DNA of 64,000 bases from Comamonadaceae bacterium OS-1 (GTDB taxonomy: Bacteria > Pseudomonadota > Gammaproteobacteria > Burkholderiales > Burkholderiaceae_C). This document shows positions 24,781 to 33,894 of the stretch, one piece after another. The notes under the pieces were generated by a model. That model searched no databases. It saw only the letters and a program-made list of their open reading frames with translations, and was not told the origin of the DNA. A program made the position numbers and the translations under genes. The stretch's first letter is position 1. Every line of letters begins with the position of its first letter. Where the stretch lies: assembly GCA_027923965.1 (NCBI GenBank), contig AP026969.1, forward strand, positions 2,170,001 through 2,234,000, read 5' to 3'.

Positions 24781-25113
24781 ATGATTGCCCAAATCACCCC
24801 CACCGACCTGCCCCAGTGGCTGCAAGGCCAGACCGCCCCCGTGGTGCTGGATGTGCGCGAACCCGGTGAATGGCAGGCGGCCAGCGTAACGGCCGAAGGC
24901 TTTACCCTGGTGCAGCTCTCCATGGGCGACATCCCGGCCCGGCTGGCCGAGCTGGACCCGCACCAGCCTATCGCCTGCCTGTGCCACCACGGTGCCCGCA
25001 GCCAGCGCGTGGCGCAATTTCTGGTGCAAAACGGTTTTGAGAATGTGGTCAATATCGCCGGTGGAATCGATGCTTGGTCGCTGCAGCGCGATGCCAGTGT
25101 GCCCCGGTACTGA
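24781..25113 (+). CDS. Rhodanese-like sulfurtransferase
   Basis: A 110-residue single rhodanese domain. VVLDVREPGEW (about 22-32) is the CH2A motif, and the active loop is ACLCHHGARSQR, with its catalytic cysteine before HHGARS. GFENVVNIAGGIDAWS is the C-terminal signature. The likely role is sulfur transfer or cyanide/persulfide handling in the cytoplasm. It lies 14 bp after pcm and 46 bp before tolC. Confidence 0.9.
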   Translation: MIAQITPTDLPQWLQGQTAPVVLDVREPGEWQAASVTAEGFTLVQLSMGDIPARLAELDPHQPIACLCHHGARSQRVAQFLVQNGFENVVNIAGGIDAWSLQRDASVPRY

Positions 25114-25159
25114 GCGACAAAGCTGCCAAGCGACTGACACTGATTTCACAAGGATGACC

Positions 25160-26482
25160 ATGCCCCGCTTCCCGCTCGCCTCCTGCACCTTAGCCCTGCT
25201 GGCCGCTTTTTCTGGCGCTGCACAAGCGCAAAGCCTGATCGAACTGTACGATGCAGCACGGGCCACAGACTCGACTTACCAGTCGGCCAAGGCGCTGTAT
25301 GACGCGAACCTGGCCAAGGCCGACCAGGCCAAGGCGGGTATCTTGCCCAGCGTAGGCTTGGCGGCCGGTCTCAACCGCAATTTGCTCGAAGGCCGCAATC
25401 CGACATTTGACAAAGACTACACCGCCCAATCCGCAACGCTCAGCGCCTCTCAGCCCCTGTACCGCCCGGCCAACCGCATCACCTACCAGCAAGGCCTGAA
25501 GCTGGTTGATGTGGCCCAGGCGCAACTGGCCGCTGCCGAGCAGGACCTGGTGGTGCGTGTGGCCCAGGCCTACTTTGACGTACTGGGCGCGGGTGACACC
25601 CTGAATTTTGTGCGGGCGCAAAAAACCGCTGTGGGCGAGCAGCTGGCCTCGGCCAAGCGCAACTTTGAAGTGGGCACGGCCACCATCACCGACACCCGCG
25701 AAGCCCAGGCCCTGTTCGACCTGGTGCGGGCCCAGGAAATCGCCGCCGAAAACGACCTGCTGGTGAAAAAGCTGGCACTCGACACCCTGGTCAGCAAGGT
25801 CAACGCCCAGCCCATTCCCTTGGCGCAGCCCGTGGTGCTGCCCACCGTGCAACCCGCCGACATCAGCACCTGGGTCCAGCAAGCCGAAAGCCTGCAACCC
25901 AACGTAGTGCAGGCCGTGGTGGCCCTGGACGTGGCCCGGCTGGAAACCCAGAAAGCCAGGGCGGGCAACCTGCCCACGCTGGACCTGACCGCGGGCTATA
26001 ACGTCAACCGCTACCCCAACGGCACCACCAGCGCCCTGCCCGGTTCACGCACCAACACCACCCAGATCGGTCTGAGCTTCAATATCCCCTTGTTCGCGGG
26101 CTTCTCCATCCAGAACCGCATCCGCGAAACCCTGTCGCTGGAAGATAAAGCCCAGGCCGACCTGGATGCCGCCCGCCGCGCCGTCACCCAGGCCACCCGG
26201 GCGGCGTTTTATGGCGTGCTGTCGGGCGTAGGCCAGGTCAGCGCCCTGGAAGCCGCCGAAACCTCCAGCCAGATCGCGCTGGATGCCAACAAGCTCGGTT
26301 ACCAGGTGGGTGTGCGCATCAACATCGACGTGCTGAACTCGCAAAGCCAGTTGTTCCAGACCAAGCGCGACCTGGCGCTGGCCCGCTACAACGTGCTGCT
26401 GGGCAGCCTGAAACTGCGCCAGGCCAGCGGCAGCCTCAAGCCCGAGGACCTGCAGGCCATCAATGCGCTGCTGGTGCGGTAA
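25160..26482 (+). CDS. tolC: TolC-family outer-membrane channel
   Basis: 440 residues with a signal peptide ending AQA. Two OEP repeats of long alternating helices and short strands are clear: LIELYDAARATDSTYQSAKA in the first, QPNVVQAVVALDVARLETQKARAG in the second, with YNVNRYPNG and FNIPLFAGFSIQNR strands. This is the type I secretion/efflux TolC. The ATG at 25160 has AAGGA 5-6 nt upstream; an ATG at 25154 is an alternative. A dispersed repeat with a T-run follows as a probable terminator. Confidence 0.9.
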   Translation: MPRFPLASCTLALLAAFSGAAQAQSLIELYDAARATDSTYQSAKALYDANLAKADQAKAGILPSVGLAAGLNRNLLEGRNPTFDKDYTAQSATLSASQPLYRPANRITYQQGLKLVDVAQAQLAAAEQDLVVRVAQAYFDVLGAGDTLNFVRAQKTAVGEQLASAKRNFEVGTATITDTREAQALFDLVRAQEIAAENDLLVKKLALDTLVSKVNAQPIPLAQPVVLPTVQPADISTWVQQAESLQPNVVQAVVALDVARLETQKARAGNLPTLDLTAGYNVNRYPNGTTSALPGSRTNTTQIGLSFNIPLFAGFSIQNRIRETLSLEDKAQADLDAARRAVTQATRAAFYGVLSGVGQVSALEAAETSSQIALDANKLGYQVGVRINIDVLNSQSQLFQTKRDLALARYNVLLGSLKLRQASGSLKPEDLQAINALLVR

Positions 26483-26487
26483 AAAAG

Positions 26488-26548
26488 CCAATAGCTATTG
26501 AATTAATAGCTACAAATCCTTATTCGACCGGCGGATAAGGCATTTTTT
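26488..26548 (+). repeat. Dispersed repeat, copy 9, probable tolC terminator
   Basis: First stem TAGCTATT / AATAGCTA is perfect. The second stem has diverged to CCTTAT / GATAAGG and is followed by six T. It lies between two convergent genes and looks able to end transcription on the plus strand. Confidence 0.75.
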
Positions 26549-26557
26549 ACCCTGAAA

Positions 26558-27523
26558 TCAGCCCCACACCCGCTGCGCCACCCGCAGCATGTTGCCGCCC
26601 ATCACCTGCGCGGCATCGCCAGCGGACATGCCCACGTCTTGCAAGGCTTGCGCCAGCACCTGCCAGGTCTCCACCGGGGTGTAGCGTGCGCGGCTGATGG
26701 CCCGGTTGTAGCCCGCAGATGGGGGCCACCAGTAACTGGGGTCGTACGCCCCCGGCGGGTCGTCTTGGAGTTCGGGCTGCGCAAAGCTGATGTCCAGCCC
26801 GATGCCCACATGCTGCACGCCCACCAGGTCGGCCACGTAAGCCGCATGGCGGGCCACGTCGGCAGCGGTGGGCGCGTCATGGCCCAGAAAGAACGACACC
26901 CCCGACACGCACACCACCCCGCCGGTGGCGGCGCAGGCGCGGATTTGCGCGTCGGTGATGTTGCGGCCATGCTCCACCAGCGCCAGCGGATTGGCGTGGC
27001 TGAAGATCACCGGGGCGCTGGAGGCGGCCATGATGTCCAGGCTGCATTGGCGCCCGGTGTGCGAGCAGTCCATCAGCATGCCCGCGGCGTTCACCGCCTG
27101 CACCATGCTCGCACCCAGCGGGGTCAGGCCGCGCTCGGTGTCGTGGCAGCCGTCGGCCACGCTGTTGTTGCGGTTGTAGGCAAAGTGGATCTGGCGCACG
27201 CCCAACGCGGCGTACAGCGCCACCATCTCGGGCTGCTCCAACAGCGGCATGGCACCTTCCAGGTCGAAGCCGATGGCGACCTGGCCATTCGCTTTGGCTT
27301 GCGCAATGTCGGTCACGCTGTGGGCCAGCCGGTAGCGCTCCGGGTGGGCGGCAATGGTGGCGCGGAACCCGGCAATCACCGCCATCACCTGCTGCACCGG
27401 GTTCATGTCCATGCCGACGTTGATCGACACGTAGTCCACCCCGGCGGCATGCAGCCGGTCTATCGGCGCAAAACTGGCCTGCGGGTGCAGTGGCAGACAG
27501 GCGTGGGATTCCCAGTGGGTCAT
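26558..27523 (-). CDS. Membrane dipeptidase (peptidase M19)
   Basis: A 321-residue M19 metallopeptidase. Ligands of the two-zinc site can be matched: His in ESHACLPLH, Glu in IGFDLEGAMPLL, His in MDCSHTGRQ and His in IFSHANP; GIGLDIS follows. These enzymes cleave dipeptides, including D-containing ones. The N-terminus is short and has no signal peptide, so it should be cytoplasmic. Its start overlaps the ddpF-like ATPase stop, making it the last gene of the dipeptide uptake operon. Confidence 0.87.
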   Translation of the reverse strand: MTHWESHACLPLHPQASFAPIDRLHAAGVDYVSINVGMDMNPVQQVMAVIAGFRATIAAHPERYRLAHSVTDIAQAKANGQVAIGFDLEGAMPLLEQPEMVALYAALGVRQIHFAYNRNNSVADGCHDTERGLTPLGASMVQAVNAAGMLMDCSHTGRQCSLDIMAASSAPVIFSHANPLALVEHGRNITDAQIRACAATGGVVCVSGVSFFLGHDAPTAADVARHAAYVADLVGVQHVGIGLDISFAQPELQDDPPGAYDPSYWWPPSAGYNRAISRARYTPVETWQVLAQALQDVGMSAGDAAQVMGGNMLRVAQRVWG

Positions 27524-28287
27524 GGTGTGGCTTCTTTCCTTCGGAAGCCTACGGCGGCTTCCATCAGTTGGCGGGTGTACGGCTGGGCCACGCGGCTGGC
27601 GGCCAAGTCGGCGGATGCCAGCATTTCCACCGTCTGGCCGCGCTGCATCACCATCAGGCGCTGGCACAGGTGCGTGACCACAGCCAGGTCATGGCTGACC
27701 ATGATGAAGGTCAGGCCACGGCGGGCGCGCAGGGTTTCCAGCAGGTTCAACACCTCCGCCTGCACCGAGGCATCCAGGGCCGAGGTGGGCTCGTCCAGCA
27801 GCAGAATCTGCGGCTCCAGAATCAGGGCACGGGCAATGGCGATGCGCTGGCGCTGCCCGCCCGAGAGCTGGTGCGGGTAGCGGAAGCGAAAGCCCTGCCC
27901 CAGGCCGACTTCGTCCAGCGCGCGCTCGATGCGTGCCTGCTCGTCGCCCATGCCGTGGATGGCCAATGGCTCGGCCAGCAGGCGGTCCACCGTGTGGCGC
28001 GGGTGCAGCGAACCGTAAGGGTCCTGGAACACCATTTGCACCAGTCGGCGGAACGGCTTGCTGCCGGGCAAGGGCTGAGGAGCAGGCCCCAGCAGTTGCA
28101 CAGTGCCGGTTTCACGCTTCGCCAGCCCGCAGATGGCGCGCAGCACGGTGGATTTGCCCGAGCCCGATTCGCCCACAATGCCAAAACTCTCGCCCGCCTG
28201 CACGGTGAAAGACGTGTCGGCCACGGCCACAAAGCCGTCGAAGCTGACGCGCAGGTTTTTGACCTCCAGGCCTACAGACGCGCTCAT
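27520..28287 (-). CDS. ddpF: Peptide ABC importer ATPase, DppF type
   Basis: 255 residues. Walker A GESGSGKST (about 41-49), Q-loop VFQDPYGSLHPRHTV, signature LSGGQRQRIAIARAL and Walker B ILLLDEPTSALD. The DPYGSLHPR motif is diagnostic of the OppF/DppF/DdpF branch. The GFRRKEA tail replaces the usual cysteine-rich oligopeptide end. It overlaps its partner ATPase gene by 4 nt. It is one of two ATPases of the ddp-like importer. Confidence 0.9.
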   Translation of the reverse strand: MSASVGLEVKNLRVSFDGFVAVADTSFTVQAGESFGIVGESGSGKSTVLRAICGLAKRETGTVQLLGPAPQPLPGSKPFRRLVQMVFQDPYGSLHPRHTVDRLLAEPLAIHGMGDEQARIERALDEVGLGQGFRFRYPHQLSGGQRQRIAIARALILEPQILLLDEPTSALDASVQAEVLNLLETLRARRGLTFIMVSHDLAVVTHLCQRLMVMQRGQTVEMLASADLAASRVAQPYTRQLMEAAVGFRRKEATP

Positions 28288-29123
28288 AAAGCCCACTCCG
28301 GCTGGCGGTTCAGCGTGGGCAGCGGGTGCCGGTTGTCGCCGAGCTGCGGCAGGCAGTTCAGCAGGCCCAGGGTGTAAGGGTGCTTGGCCTGGGCCAACCC
28401 ACCCGCAGGCAGCTCCTCGACCACCCGCCCGGCGTACATCACCAGAATGCGGTCGCAAAAGGTGGAGACCAGGCGCAGGTCGTGCGACACAAAAATCAGG
28501 CCCATGCCGCGCTGCACCACCAGCGCGTCCAGAATCGCCAGCACCTGGAGCTGCACGGTCACGTCCAGGGCCGAGGTGGGCTCGTCGGCAATCAGCAAAT
28601 CCGGGTTGGCGATCAGCATCATGGCAATCATGGCGCGCTGGCCCATGCCGCCCGACACCTCGTGCGGGTACAGCTTGTACACGCGGGCCGGGTCGTCGAT
28701 CTGCACCTGCTCCAGCGCGGCCAGGGCCTGCGCTCTAGCCTGGGCATTCGATACCTTGCTGTGCGCCTGCAGCGTCTCCACGATCTGGTCGCCGATGCGC
28801 ATCACCGGGTTGAGTGAAAACTTGGGGTCTTGCAGCACCATGGCGATGCGGCCACCGCGCAGGGTGCGGCGCTCCTGGGCACTGCAGTGCAGCAAATCCG
28901 TGCCCTTGAACGCCAGGCGTTTGGCGCTGACCCGGCCCTCGGGGGCCGTCAGGCCCAGAATCGCCCTACCCGTCTGTGACTTGCCCGAACCCGATTCGCC
29001 CACGATGCCCAGGCGCTCCTTGCCCAGCGTGAACGACACGCCGCGCACCACCTCCACCCAGCCGCCATCGCGGTTGGGAAAGGCGACCCGCAGGTCATCG
29101 ACCACCAACAGGGGTTCCGTCAT
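28284..29123 (-). CDS. ddpD: Peptide ABC importer ATPase, DppD type
   Basis: 279 residues. Walker A GESGSGKSQ (the usual T replaced by Q after the catalytic Lys-Ser), Q-loop MVLQDPKFSLNPVM, signature VSGGMGQRAMIAMML and Walker B LIADEPTSALD. The C-terminal HPYTLGLLNCLPQLGD is the family's cysteine-containing tail. The atypical signature GGMGQ and Walker A ending are consistent with the DdpD subfamily. ATGA overlaps join it to the genes on both sides. Confidence 0.9.
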   Translation of the reverse strand: MTEPLLVVDDLRVAFPNRDGGWVEVVRGVSFTLGKERLGIVGESGSGKSQTGRAILGLTAPEGRVSAKRLAFKGTDLLHCSAQERRTLRGGRIAMVLQDPKFSLNPVMRIGDQIVETLQAHSKVSNAQARAQALAALEQVQIDDPARVYKLYPHEVSGGMGQRAMIAMMLIANPDLLIADEPTSALDVTVQLQVLAILDALVVQRGMGLIFVSHDLRLVSTFCDRILVMYAGRVVEELPAGGLAQAKHPYTLGLLNCLPQLGDNRHPLPTLNRQPEWAL

Positions 29124-30028
29124 TTCACGCCTTTCGGGTCCAAGGCATCGCGCAAACCGTCGCCCACCAGGTTGAACGCCAGACTGACCAGAAAAATAGC
29201 CGCGCCCGGTGCCGCCGCCACCCACCACTGGTCGAGCACGTACTGGCGGCCATTGGCAATCATCGCGCCCCACTCGGGTGTGGGCGGCTGCGCGCCCAGG
29301 CCCAGAAAGCCCAGCCCGGCAGCGGTGAGAATGATGCCCGCCATGTCCAGCGTGACCCGCACGATCACCGAAGACAGGCACAGCGGCATGATGTGGTGCA
29401 GCACAATGCGCCAGGGCGACGCGCCGATAAGCTGCACTGCGGCAATAAAGTCGGTCTGGCGCACGGTCAGCGTTTCGGCCCGGGCCATGCGCGCATACGG
29501 CGGCCAGGCGGTGATGGCAATGGCGATCACCGCGTTTTCGATGCCCGGGCCCAGGGCCGCCACAAAGGCCAGCGCCAGAATCAGCCGGGGAAAGGCCAGA
29601 AAAATATCGGTTATGCGCATCAGCGCCGCATCCACCATGCCGCCCGCATAGCCCGCCACCGTGCCCACCAGCAGCCCGATGGGCGCGGCCAGCACAGCCA
29701 CCAGCACGACGACCATCAGGGTGATGCGCGAGCCATGGATGAGGCGCGACAGGATGTCCCGCCCCTGGTCGTCGGTGCCCAGCCAAAACAGGTGCGAGGG
29801 TGGCAGCAGCCGGGTGGTGCGCAAATCGCCCACCGTGGGCGAATACGGTGCGATCCACGGGGCCAGCAGGGCCACCAGCACCAGCGCCAGCACGATGCCT
29901 AGGCCCAGCACCGCCAGCCGGTTGCGCAGAAAGATGCGCCACGCGCCATAGGCCCGGCCCCAGGCGGCCTGGCGGCGCGAGGCGGGCCGGTCGCTCATCA
30001 GCCAGTCGTGCAAACTTAGGGTGGTCAT
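29120..30028 (-). CDS. ddpC: Peptide ABC importer permease, DppC type
   Basis: 302 residues. The N-terminal OppC_N helix (RLAVLGLGIVLALVLVALLAPW) is followed by the binding-protein-dependent permease domain, with LIHGSRITLMV, the EAA-like loop ETLTVRQTDFIAAVQLIGAS, and GLGFLGLGAQPPTPEWGAMI near the C-terminus, the last being typical of DppC. The start ATG overlaps the ddpB stop. Confidence 0.9.
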   Translation of the reverse strand: MTTLSLHDWLMSDRPASRRQAAWGRAYGAWRIFLRNRLAVLGLGIVLALVLVALLAPWIAPYSPTVGDLRTTRLLPPSHLFWLGTDDQGRDILSRLIHGSRITLMVVVLVAVLAAPIGLLVGTVAGYAGGMVDAALMRITDIFLAFPRLILALAFVAALGPGIENAVIAIAITAWPPYARMARAETLTVRQTDFIAAVQLIGASPWRIVLHHIMPLCLSSVIVRVTLDMAGIILTAAGLGFLGLGAQPPTPEWGAMIANGRQYVLDQWWVAAAPGAAIFLVSLAFNLVGDGLRDALDPKGVK

Positions 30029-31041
30029 CGTGTTCGGGTACGGGGGTCTAGGGTTTTGTAAAGCAGATCCGACAGCAGGTTCAGGCCAATGAAGATCGAG
30101 CCCACCACGATGGTGCCGCCCAGCACCGCGTTCATGTCGGCGTTTTGCAGCGAATTGGTGATGTACAGGCCCAGGCCGGGCCAGGCGAATACGGTTTCGG
30201 TCAGCACCGAGCCTTCGAGTAAACCCGCGTACGACAGGCTGATCACGGTGACCAGCGGCACCATGGCGTTGCGCAGCGCGTGCCGCCAGATGATGCGGAC
30301 TTCGCTCAGGCCCTTGGCGCGGGCGGCCACGATGTACTCCTGCCCCAGCTCGTGCAGCATGAAAGAGCGCGTCATGCGGCTGATGTAGGCCAGCGAAAAA
30401 TAGCCCAGCAGCGAGGCGGGCAGGATCAGGTGCGACAGCACATTGCCAAACGCGTCCCACTGCCCGGCCATGGCCGCGTCCAGCAGCAGCAGGCCGGTGA
30501 CGGGGGTCAGGGTGTATTCATAGACCACATCGATGCGCCCCGGCCCGGCCACCCAGTCCAGTTTGGCGTAGAACAGCACCAGCCCCATCAGCCCCAGCCA
30601 GAAAATCGGCACCGAATAGCCCACCAGGCCCACCACCCGCACAATCTGGTCCACCACGCCGCCCCGGCGCACGGCGGCCCACACGCCCAGCGGCACGCCC
30701 AGGCCCACGCCAATGATGATGCCCAGCGTGGCCAGCTCGAAGGTGGCGGGAAACGCGCGGAGGATGTCGTCCATCACCGGGTGCGAGCTCAGCACCGAGG
30801 TGCCAAAGTCACCGCGCAGCACCTTGCTGATGTAGATGCTGAACTGCTCCCACAGCGGCTTGTTGAAGCCCATCTCCTCGCGCACCCGGGCGACCAGCTC
30901 GCCCGAAGCCCGGTCGCCCACGATGGCCAGCACCGGGTCGATGGGCATGACCCGGCCAATGAAGAAGGTGACGGCCAGCAGGCCCAGGTAGGTCAGGACG
31001 ATGACGACCGCAAACCGCCCTACGGCCTGGAGTTTTCGCAT
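30025..31041 (-). CDS. ddpB: Peptide ABC importer permease, DppB type
   Basis: 338 residues with six predicted helices. The first is AVVIVLTYLGLLAVTFFIGRV, followed by the conserved IDPVLAIVGDRAS and the N-terminal loop KPLWEQFSIYISKVLRGDFG. The EAA loop is LGQEYIVAARAKGLSEVRIIWRHALRNA, and GSVLTETVFAWPGLG follows. It pairs with ddpC to form the membrane channel. Confidence 0.9.
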   Translation of the reverse strand: MRKLQAVGRFAVVIVLTYLGLLAVTFFIGRVMPIDPVLAIVGDRASGELVARVREEMGFNKPLWEQFSIYISKVLRGDFGTSVLSSHPVMDDILRAFPATFELATLGIIIGVGLGVPLGVWAAVRRGGVVDQIVRVVGLVGYSVPIFWLGLMGLVLFYAKLDWVAGPGRIDVVYEYTLTPVTGLLLLDAAMAGQWDAFGNVLSHLILPASLLGYFSLAYISRMTRSFMLHELGQEYIVAARAKGLSEVRIIWRHALRNAMVPLVTVISLSYAGLLEGSVLTETVFAWPGLGLYITNSLQNADMNAVLGGTIVVGSIFIGLNLLSDLLYKTLDPRTRTR

Positions 31042-31047
31042 GCAGGT

Positions 31048-32661
31048 TTAGCGCTTGCTGGCGGTAAACATGTAGTCCGAGCCAAACGTGGGGCCGAGCT
31101 TGAAGCCCGCCACGTTGCTCCGCACGGCCGCCACTTCCACCTGCTGGTACAGCATGATGAAGGGGCTGGTCTTGCGGAATTCGGCCTGCATGTCTTCGTA
31201 GATCTTTTTGCGTTTGTTGGTGTCGCGCTCCACCACGGCGGCATCGGCCATTTTTTCCAGCTCGGGGGCAACCCAGGCATTGCGCCAGGCCAGGGGCTTG
31301 GCCTTGGCATCGTCGCTGTTGTCAGAGTTCTGCACAAAGGTGGCGTTGCTGTGCGGGTCCCAGTAGTCGGCGCCCCACTGGCCGATGTACATGTCGTGGG
31401 TGCGGGCGCGGTACTTGGTTAGCACCTGCTTGCCGTCGCCGGGGATGATTTCGATGTCGATGCCCGCGCGCTTGGCGTTTTGCTGGAAGGACTCGGTGAT
31501 GCCCTGCACCGGCTGGATGGTGCGCATGTCGATGGTGACCTTGAAGCCATTGGGCAGCCCGGCCTTGACCAGCAGCGCCTTGGCCTTGTCGACATCCAGC
31601 TTGTACGGGTTGACGGTGCTGGCACCCAACAGGCCCACGGGCAGGAAGTTCTGGTCCACGGTGCCGATGTTCTTGATCAGCGTGTCGCCGATGGCAGCGT
31701 AGTCCACCAGCCATTTCAGGGCTTCGCGCACCTCGGGTTTGGCCAGGTTGGGGTTCTTCTGGTTCAGGCTGATGTAGTAGACCGTGCCCTTGGGGGCCGA
31801 TTCGATCTTGATGTCCTTGTTGCTGGCCATAGCGGCCAGGTCTTGCGGGGCCAGGTTGCGGGCCATGTCGATGTCGCCCTTTTCCAGCAGCAGGCGCTGG
31901 GTGCTGGATTCCTTGATGTGGCGGTACAGCACGCGGGCCAGCGGGGCTTTTTTGCCGTAGTAGCTGTCGTTGCGCTCCAGCGCCACCACTTCGTTGGCCC
32001 GCCATTCGCGCAGCTTCAAGGGGCCGGAACCGGCGTAATGCGTCTTGAGCCAGGCATAGCCCAGGTCGCCCGCCACTTCGTTGGCCAGCACCAGCTTTTT
32101 ATCCACCACCGCCCCCACGTCGGCGGTCAGGCAGTTCATCACAAACGACGGGGCGTAGGCCTTGTCGGTTTCCAGCGTCAGGGTCAGCGCTCCGGTGGCC
32201 TTGATCTTGTCTTTGACGTTGGTTTTGCTAAAGCCGAACTGGGTGAGGATGAAGGCCGGAGACTTGTCGAGCAGCACCGCGCGCTGCAGCGAGAAAGCCA
32301 CGTCTTCGGCGGTAAGTGGGTTGCCCGAGGCAAACTTCAGGCCGGACTTGAGCTCGAAGCTGAAGGTCTTGCCGTCGGCCGACACCGTCCAGGACTTGGC
32401 GATGTCGTTGACGAGTTTGGACGGGTCGTTGACATCCAGCCGCACCAGCCGGTCGTAGGTATTGCCCATCACCTCGCTGGCCGAGATTTCAAACACCTCG
32501 GCCGGGTCCATGGTGATGATGTCGTCAAACGCAAAGGCCACCACCAGCGTGTCCTTGGGCGTGGCGGCCAGGGCGGGTGCCATGCCGTAGCCTAAAACCA
32601 GGGTCGAGGCCAAGGCTGCTGCCAGCGCGCGGCGGGAAAGTACGGGTGTCGTAAAACGCAT
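31048..32661 (-). CDS. ddpA: Peptide ABC importer binding protein (SBP_bac_5)
   Basis: 537 residues with a signal peptide (LAAALASTLVLGYGMAPALAA). The mature protein is the family 5 solute-binding fold: TMDPAEVFEIS near residue 53, YDRLVRLDVNDPSKLVNDIAKSW and the EDVAFSLQRAV region. It is the periplasmic receptor of the operon. A D-alanyl-D-alanine-type ligand is inferred from the neighbouring VanX-type dipeptidase, not from its own sequence. Confidence 0.88.
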   Translation of the reverse strand: MRFTTPVLSRRALAAALASTLVLGYGMAPALAATPKDTLVVAFAFDDIITMDPAEVFEISASEVMGNTYDRLVRLDVNDPSKLVNDIAKSWTVSADGKTFSFELKSGLKFASGNPLTAEDVAFSLQRAVLLDKSPAFILTQFGFSKTNVKDKIKATGALTLTLETDKAYAPSFVMNCLTADVGAVVDKKLVLANEVAGDLGYAWLKTHYAGSGPLKLREWRANEVVALERNDSYYGKKAPLARVLYRHIKESSTQRLLLEKGDIDMARNLAPQDLAAMASNKDIKIESAPKGTVYYISLNQKNPNLAKPEVREALKWLVDYAAIGDTLIKNIGTVDQNFLPVGLLGASTVNPYKLDVDKAKALLVKAGLPNGFKVTIDMRTIQPVQGITESFQQNAKRAGIDIEIIPGDGKQVLTKYRARTHDMYIGQWGADYWDPHSNATFVQNSDNSDDAKAKPLAWRNAWVAPELEKMADAAVVERDTNKRKKIYEDMQAEFRKTSPFIMLYQQVEVAAVRSNVAGFKLGPTFGSDYMFTASKR

Positions 32662-32719
32662 CTGAACATCCTTTGGGTAAGAGGCAAAAACTACTCAGGG
32701 GAACTCCGCAAGAAGCATG

Positions 32720-33283
32720 CTAACTCCGACGCATGGGGCTCAAATCGCCCAGCGCGTCGCTGTCAATCAGGCCGTAGTGGCCGGGTAGCGCGTAGTGCCA
32801 CCACTCGTTCGGCAGATGCTCGAAACCCGCGCCCTCCATCACCTGCAGCAGCAGCAGGCGGTTGGCCTGGGCCTGGGCCGACACCTTTTCACTGAAATGG
32901 TGCGAGGCGTCGCCCATGTCGTCGAAAGCCGTGCCCATGTCCAGCTCGGCGCCTTGCGCGTCCACCAGGGTCAGGTCCACCGCGGTGCCGCGCGTGTGGT
33001 TAGAGCCGATGGCGGGGTCGGCCACATAGGCCTGGTCGGGCGCGGTTTCCCACAGCAGCACCTGGGCCTCGTGGGGACGAAACGCGTCGAATATTTTCAG
33101 CCGCAAACCCACCTCTGCGGCCAGCAGCACGGCTTTGCGCAGACAGGCTTCGGCGTCGCGGTGCAGCAGGCAGTGGGCCCGGTCGTAAATGGGGCGGCCC
33201 GCGATGTTGTTGGCGGTGGCGTAGGCCAGATCGAGCACGATGCCATGGGTTTCCGGATGGACCTGGACAAGAGGATGGGGCAT
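32720..33283 (-). CDS. ddpX: D-alanyl-D-alanine dipeptidase (VanX/DdpX, M15D)
   Basis: 187 residues. The zinc site is complete: SNHTRGTAVDLTLVD gives the SxHxxGxAxD motif, and NEWWHYAL gives the second histidine with its neighbouring catalytic glutamate. FDAFRPHEAQ carries the conserved arginine. VanX-type enzymes split D-Ala-D-Ala. No signal peptide is seen, so it should act in the cytoplasm after import. The gene order ddpX-A-B-C-D-F is the same as in E. coli. The ATG at 33283 is used; upstream codons come from a dispersed repeat. Confidence 0.92.
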   Translation of the reverse strand: MPHPLVQVHPETHGIVLDLAYATANNIAGRPIYDRAHCLLHRDAEACLRKAVLLAAEVGLRLKIFDAFRPHEAQVLLWETAPDQAYVADPAIGSNHTRGTAVDLTLVDAQGAELDMGTAFDDMGDASHHFSEKVSAQAQANRLLLLQVMEGAGFEHLPNEWWHYALPGHYGLIDSDALGDLSPMRRS

Positions 33284-33295
33284 GGAGCAAATAAA

Positions 33296-33354
33296 TAAAA
33301 ATGGCTCTGGTGCTATTCGCACCTGCACCTGTAGCTACTTATCTTATAGCAAAT
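33296..33354 (-). repeat. Dispersed repeat, copy 10 (inverted)
   Basis: On the minus strand: TTGCTATAAGATAAGTAGCTAC, GGTGC...AGCACC, GAGCCATTTTTA. It abuts the ddpX ribosome-site region on one side and follows the lipoprotein gene on the other. Confidence 0.7.
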
Positions 33355-33387
33355 GCCTTATTACCGCGTCCGGCAAACCAGGCTGGA

Positions 33388-33894
33388 CTACTGTACAGCC
33401 TGGGCAGGAGCCGGTGGGATATCTGATCCGGGTGCTGGTGCGGGGGTGGCCTCGGCCACCGGTTCCGCCACGCGCTGGCCCGCAGGCAGCGGCAGGTAGG
33501 CCAAGGCATCCGCAGGCCCCATGCCCCAGGTGAAGGCAGCCGGGCCCTGTTGGGTGGTACCGGTGCCAAAGCCGCGTAGCGCATCGGTGGCGGTAAACGC
33601 CATACGCAGGTGCACGCCGCCGTCGCAATGCAGCGCCAGGTTGCCCGCCGCCGTAGCGGTGTAGCGCAAGTCTCCCACGCAGGTCTGGCTGGGCTGGCTG
33701 GGCTGGCTGGCCGCCAGCCTGAGCGTGCCGCCAGAGCGGTCGTAAAAAATGGTGGCCTGGCCTTCCAGCAATACGCCGTTGACCACGGCATACGCGGGCA
33801 CGCTGCTGGCCATCCAGCCCTGCAAGCGGGACTCCATCTTGGCGCAGCCCAGCAAGGCCAGGCTGGCCGCAAGTGCAGGAAAAAGAGCTTTCAT
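33388..33894 (-). CDS. Predicted lipoprotein of unknown function
   Basis: 168 residues. The signal peptide ends in LALLGC (lipobox, Cys17). The mature part has alternating strands (AVVNGVLLEGQATIFYDRSGGTLRLA) and two cysteines (QTCVGDLRY, LALHCDGG), then a Pro/Ala-rich tail. A short tandem repeat of a 9-bp unit near 33690-33715 encodes Gln-Pro-Ser repeats (ASQPSQPSQ). I recognise no family. A beta-rich outer-membrane-attached protein is a guess from composition. Confidence 0.7.
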   Translation of the reverse strand: MKALFPALAASLALLGCAKMESRLQGWMASSVPAYAVVNGVLLEGQATIFYDRSGGTLRLAASQPSQPSQTCVGDLRYTATAAGNLALHCDGGVHLRMAFTATDALRGFGTGTTQQGPAAFTWGMGPADALAYLPLPAGQRVAEPVAEATPAPAPGSDIPPAPAQAVQ

